Source: Bacillota bacterium (GTDB taxonomy: Bacteria > Bacillota > Clostridia > Peptostreptococcales > Anaerovoracaceae). From it: a DNA stretch of 8,431 nt. Every line of letters begins with the position of its first letter. Positions within the stretch are counted from its first letter, which is position 1. Below the pieces are notes generated by a model. The model had not been told where the DNA came from and did not search any database. It saw only the letters and a list, made by a program, of their open reading frames with translations. This document shows, one piece after another, positions 5,538-8,431 of the stretch. Both the position numbers and the translations under genes were made by a program. Where the stretch lies: positions 1 to 8,431 of the forward strand of contig JAFYUX010000143.1 in NCBI GenBank assembly GCA_017549385.1, read 5' to 3'.

Positions 5538-7202
5538 TTAGAACTGTGCAGCGTAAGCCTTTACTCTTTCGATAGTTCTTTCTTCGCCGAGAATCTGCTG
5601 GATACCCCAGATATCTGGAGACTGAGATCTGCCTGTTACTGCGAGTCTAACTACTGTACTTACATCACCAACGTGGCCCTTGTACATGTCAGGGTTCTTC
5701 TTGAAATCCTTTGGCTTTGCAGCGTAACCCATTTCTGCACCGAAAGTACGAATCTTGTCAAACCATACGCTCTGGTCGTCATTGTGGTCATAACCTGCAA
5801 GATAAGTTTCGAGAATAGCCTTTGCGTCTTCCTTTGAAACGTTTTCTGGAAGTTCGTTTTCGATCACGAAGTGATCATCGAAGAAGTACTTGATGAAATC
5901 GAAGATCTGAACTGCGCAAACAAGGTCCTTACGAGGCTTGTTGCCTGTTCTGCCGAGATCTAAGATCTGTTCGATGTATGCTTCGTTGCCTTCGAAGAGC
6001 GGAAGGATTTCTGGTCTGAATTCCTTTGCCCAGTCGATCATAAACTGGCAGAGTTCTGCTGCAGGAATCTTTACGAGTACGTCCTTACAAACGTCGCTGA
6101 GCTTGTTGAGATCGAAGAGAGCACCTGAGTTTGACATCTTTTCTGCTGTGAACTGGAATTCGTCGATTGGTGCATCTGGATTTGCGATACGCCATTCTTC
6201 GAAGTTTGAGTTGAGAATGTTGAGGAGGTATTCTCTAACAGCCATTGGATGGTAACCGTCTCTTCTGTAGTAATCTAATGAAAGTTCTGGGTCCTTTCTC
6301 TTTGAGAGCTTTCGCTTGTTGCCAGTTTCGTCAATCTTCATGAGATGAGCTGTGTGGCAGTATACAGGATGTGGCCATCCCATTGTTTCAAAGAGCTCTA
6401 CGTGGAGAGGAAGTGAAGATAACCATTCTTCGCCTCTTACTACGTGAGTAGTACGCATGAAGTGGTCATCGATTACGTGTGCAAAGTGGTATGTTGGGAT
6501 ACCAGTTGCCTTGAGGATTACTAAATCCATATTGTTTTCCGGCATAGTGATATCGCCTCTGATAGCATCATTAACCGTGATTGTCTTCATTTCTTCTGGT
6601 GGGAGGTCCTGACCCTTTGACTTGAGTCTCATAACGTAAGGCTTGCCTGCCTTGAGGTTTTCTTCGATCTGTTCTAATGTGAGATCTCTGCTCACTGCCC
6701 ACTTGCCGTAGATACCAGGGTTAGCCTTGATAGCTTCCTGCTGAGCACGGATGTCGCTGAGTTCTTCTTCTGTGAGGAAGCAAGGATAAGCCTGACCGTT
6801 CTGTACCATCTTCTTTACGAAAGTCTGGTAGAGTTCTGCTCTCTGGCTCTGGTGATATGGACCGTAGTCACCCTTGTCACCTGTGATGCCAGCGCCTTCG
6901 TCAAAGTTGATCTGGAAGTAATCGAGAACGTTTACGATAGTTTCTACCGCGCCTTCTACGTATCTCTTGTCATCTGTATCTTCGATTCTGAGGTAGAATA
7001 CACCACCGCTCTGGTGAGCAAGTCTTTCGTCAGCAAATGCGCTGAAGAGGTTGCCGAGGTGGATAAAACCAGTTGGGCTCGGTGCCATACGTGTTACACG
7101 TGCGCCTTCTGGAAGTTCTCTAACTGGGAAGATGTCTTCGTATTCTTCTGGTGATTTTGTGATATGCGGGAAGAGAAGTTCCGCAAGTTTCATGTTGTCC
7201 AT
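5538..7202 (-). CDS. gltX: Glutamyl-tRNA synthetase (class I)
   Basis: Charges tRNA with glutamate in the cytoplasm. The protein is 554 residues, longer than the roughly 470-490 of common bacterial GluRS but in line with a divergent clostridial subgroup I recall. In the numbering used here, APSPTGFIHLGN (40-51) is the HIGH signature, with Asn at the last place. RIEDTDDKR (72-80), VRGEEWLSSLPLH (255-267) and the KMSKS-type KLSKRKDPEL (298-307) follow, and the C-terminal anticodon-binding part includes VRLAVTGRSQSP. A zinc-type cysteine cluster is not evident (single Cys in YPCFLTEEEL). I chose the ATG at 7202: GGAGG lies 5 nt upstream. An in-frame TTG at 7214 overlaps that ribosome site, and an ATG at 7193 is too far from it. 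It lies 54 nt after trmN6. Whether it is discriminating against tRNA-Gln cannot be told by eye. Confidence 0.96.
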   Translation of the reverse strand: MDNMKLAELLFPHITKSPEEYEDIFPVRELPEGARVTRMAPSPTGFIHLGNLFSAFADERLAHQSGGVFYLRIEDTDDKRYVEGAVETIVNVLDYFQINFDEGAGITGDKGDYGPYHQSQRAELYQTFVKKMVQNGQAYPCFLTEEELSDIRAQQEAIKANPGIYGKWAVSRDLTLEQIEENLKAGKPYVMRLKSKGQDLPPEEMKTITVNDAIRGDITMPENNMDLVILKATGIPTYHFAHVIDDHFMRTTHVVRGEEWLSSLPLHVELFETMGWPHPVYCHTAHLMKIDETGNKRKLSKRKDPELSLDYYRRDGYHPMAVREYLLNILNSNFEEWRIANPDAPIDEFQFTAEKMSNSGALFDLNKLSDVCKDVLVKIPAAELCQFMIDWAKEFRPEILPLFEGNEAYIEQILDLGRTGNKPRKDLVCAVQIFDFIKYFFDDHFVIENELPENVSKEDAKAILETYLAGYDHNDDQSVWFDKIRTFGAEMGYAAKPKDFKKNPDMYKGHVGDVSTVVRLAVTGRSQSPDIWGIQQILGEERTIERVKAYAAQF

Positions 7203-7227
7203 TAAGTCCTCCAATGTATATCCTGAG

Positions 7228-7251
7228 CCGTGTTCCCGGAGGGATCACCGG
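7228..7251 (-). other. Imperfect hairpin in the gltX leader
   Basis: The 54-nt trmN6-gltX spacer can fold as CCG/CGG, a bulged G, TG/CA, an A-A mismatch and TCCC/GGGA around a TCC loop. No T-tract follows, so it is not an intrinsic terminator, and the spacer is far too short for a T-box. It might be incidental. Confidence 0.25.
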
Positions 7252-7256
7252 CCTAT

Positions 7257-7979
7257 CTATTTCATTCTGTATCTTACTAAAATCTCGTCTGTGTACTTTC
7301 CGTCAGGACCGTATACGCAGAGAGGATCCATAAGTTTGAGTTCACGTCCTGCATTTTTGCGACACTCTACCAGCAGGAGATTTGGCTTTGCGCCTTCTTT
7401 TGGGCTGATAAACTGCATGTATTTTGGCTCCAGGTTGTACTTTCTGCAATACCATGAGATATCAACCACGCGGGCTGGTCTGTGGATCATGTAGAGAGCA
7501 CCTCTGTCTGCCAGCAGGTATGATGCGCATTTTATAAAAGCCTCCAGGTCAGCTGTAGTCTCGTGTCTTGCAACTGTCACCATGTCGGCTTCGTTGATAA
7601 CACCTGTACCCTTTGCCTGGTACGGCGGGTATGAAACTACTGCGTCAAAGCTGCCTCTAGGAAAATGAGCTTCTATGTCCAGAATGTCAGAATGAATCAT
7701 CTCCACTCTACCCTGCAGTCCGTTTAACTCTACGTTGCGTTCCGCAACACGGAATGGCTGCTCCTGTTTTTCTATGCCTACTATCTTTTCGGCTTTGCTG
7801 ATGCTGCTGAGGATTACCGGAATGATGCCGTTGTTTGTCCCCAGATCTGCTATCTTTTTGTGGCGGTTGCGGGCTGCAAAGTCTGCAAGAAGAACCGCAT
7901 CGATACCGTAACAGAAAGCATCAGTGTCCTGTATGAGCCTGAGGCCTCCGAAACCTATATCGTCGATTCTTTCGGCCAT
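7257..7979 (-). CDS. trmN6: TrmN6/YabB-family tRNA (adenine-37-N6) methyltransferase, with altered catalytic motif
   Basis: SAM-dependent methyltransferase of the family that makes m6A37 in tRNA1(Val). The protein is 240 residues. Seen in order: FCYGIDAVLLADF (22-34), the SAM-binding motif I ADLGTNNGIIP (44-54), the acidic VGIEKQ (67-72) ending strand 2, HSDIL (96-100), and VARHETT (136-142), all typical of YabB/TrmN6. The oddity is motif IV: the family has NPPY, in which Asn contacts the target adenine N6, but here residues 117-120 read YPPY, the Tyr codon being TAC at 7631-7629 where AAC would be expected. Activity is therefore uncertain. I start at the ATG at 7979, one base after the ricT stop; a longer in-frame start at 8030 would lie inside ricT. 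The ricT-trmN6 pairing recalls the yaaT-yabA-yabB region of Bacillus. Family is firm, function less so. Confidence 0.87.
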   Translation of the reverse strand: MAERIDDIGFGGLRLIQDTDAFCYGIDAVLLADFAARNRHKKIADLGTNNGIIPVILSSISKAEKIVGIEKQEQPFRVAERNVELNGLQGRVEMIHSDILDIEAHFPRGSFDAVVSYPPYQAKGTGVINEADMVTVARHETTADLEAFIKCASYLLADRGALYMIHRPARVVDISWYCRKYNLEPKYMQFISPKEGAKPNLLLVECRKNAGRELKLMDPLCVYGPDGKYTDEILVRYRMK

Positions 7980-7980
7980 A

Positions 7981-8431
7981 TTAGTCACCCAGGAGCTGTT
8001 TGATTTCGTCTGGAATGTCATTGAGATCATCGTCGTTGCGCTTGCGCTTGTGACGTTCCAGTCTCTTTACTTCTGACTTTTTGTAAGTCGTGATATCTGA
8101 ACTGAGCTTGTCTTCGCCTGGAGGAGTGTTTTTATCTCTCTCAACAACGAGACGAACCTTAACCTGTTCTCTTAAAATATTTGTATCTACTACAACGCCT
8201 ACGCCGTCAGGAGTCTTAACCTTTTCGCCGTTTTCAGGAAGGCCTCTCTTGAGATCGATGTAGGCTTCGTTTTCGTACTTGAGACAGCACATAAGTCTGC
8301 CGCAGATGCCTGAGATCTTTGCAGGGTTGAGTGAAAGTCCCTGAACCTTTGCCATCTTGATGGAAACCGGATCAAAATCAGGAAGCCATGTGTGGCAGCA
8401 GAGACCCTTGCCGCATGTACCGATACCGCCA
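7981..8431 (-). CDS. ricT: RicT/YaaT, PSP1-domain iron-sulfur subunit of the Ric complex (C-terminal part, cut by window edge)
   Basis: The frame is open from the right edge of the window to the TAA at 7983-7981, giving 149 residues of the C-terminal part. The true start lies beyond 8431. RicT joins RicA and RicF in a complex that holds [4Fe-4S] clusters and steers RNase Y in mRNA maturation in Bacillus, and also affects sporulation and competence. The visible part starts with GGIGTCGKGLCC, continues VSIKMAKVQGLSLNPAKISG and then ICGRLMCCLKYE: the two Cys-containing PSP1 blocks (CGxxLCC and CGRLMCC) that supply cluster ligands are both intact. Then come a GVGVVVDTNILREQVKVRL beta-rich stretch and a charged Lys/Arg/Asp tail ending QLLGD. 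An internal Met (8355) is not the start, since conserved sequence precedes it. It abuts trmN6 with a 1-nt gap, so the two are surely co-transcribed. Confidence 0.94.
   Translation of the reverse strand, partial: GGIGTCGKGLCCHTWLPDFDPVSIKMAKVQGLSLNPAKISGICGRLMCCLKYENEAYIDLKRGLPENGEKVKTPDGVGVVVDTNILREQVKVRLVVERDKNTPPGEDKLSSDITTYKKSEVKRLERHKRKRNDDDLNDIPDEIKQLLGD

Noticed and set aside
7203..7256. T-box riboswitch ahead of gltX
   Set aside because: The spacer is only 54 nt, far too short for the specifier stem and antiterminator, and no T-box consensus is seen.
7980..8030. Longer TrmN6 start at 8030
   Set aside because: The added residues lie within the ricT C terminus and have no methyltransferase similarity; the ATG one base after the ricT stop fits the family N terminus.
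8353..8355. ATG as the start of RicT
   Set aside because: The frame stays open to the window edge and the upstream part contains the conserved CGKGLCC block, so this is an internal Met.

Overview
The window is a single-direction gene block. Every gene I can support lies on the minus strand, so transcription runs from the right edge (8431) to the left edge (1). It looks like chromosomal housekeeping DNA from an anaerobic member of the Clostridia (Bacillota). This rests on strong GGAGG-type ribosome binding sites, a RicT/YaaT gene next to a TrmN6/YabB gene as in Bacillus and Clostridium, a PepV-type dipeptidase, the GluRS subtype, and a TsaB-RimI fusion of a kind I know from some Clostridia. 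The taxon is inference. I see no mobile element, tRNA, rRNA, CRISPR array or phage gene.

Layout in transcription order: ricT (C-terminal part only, cut by the right edge), trmN6, gltX, an Nfu-type iron-sulfur protein, a membrane-anchored CapA-family protein, a pepV dipeptidase, tsaE, a fused tsaB-rimI, a 70-residue cysteine-rich small gene, and the first 41 codons of tsaD (cut by the left edge). Gaps are short (1 to 118 nt), and capA overlaps pepV by 44 nt, so most of the block is probably one or two operons. The two largest gaps before the tsa genes, upstream of nfu and upstream of capA, hold a candidate promoter and an 11-bp hairpin respectively. They may divide the block into transcription units.

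How the genes fit together: tsaE, tsaB and tsaD encode the ATPase, the dimerisation subunit and the catalytic subunit that place threonylcarbamoyl on A37 of ANN-decoding tRNAs (t6A). RimI acetylates ribosomal protein N termini. TrmN6 belongs to the family that methylates N6 of A37 in tRNA1(Val). GltX charges tRNA with glutamate. RicT is a subunit of the iron-sulfur Ric complex that directs RNase Y in mRNA processing. The block is therefore mainly about translation and RNA, with an envelope protein (CapA) and a peptide-degrading enzyme (PepV) between the two tRNA-related halves.

Points worth a second look: TrmN6 has YPPY where the family has NPPY; TsaB and RimI form one polypeptide; a small Cys-rich gene with a very strong ribosome binding site sits between tsaB-rimI and tsaD; the spacer before tsaD can form mutually exclusive hairpins; and CapA has a highly charged extension in front of what would otherwise be a textbook lipoprotein signal. 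I found no clear sign of a wholly new system. The small Cys-rich gene is the only truly unassigned gene.
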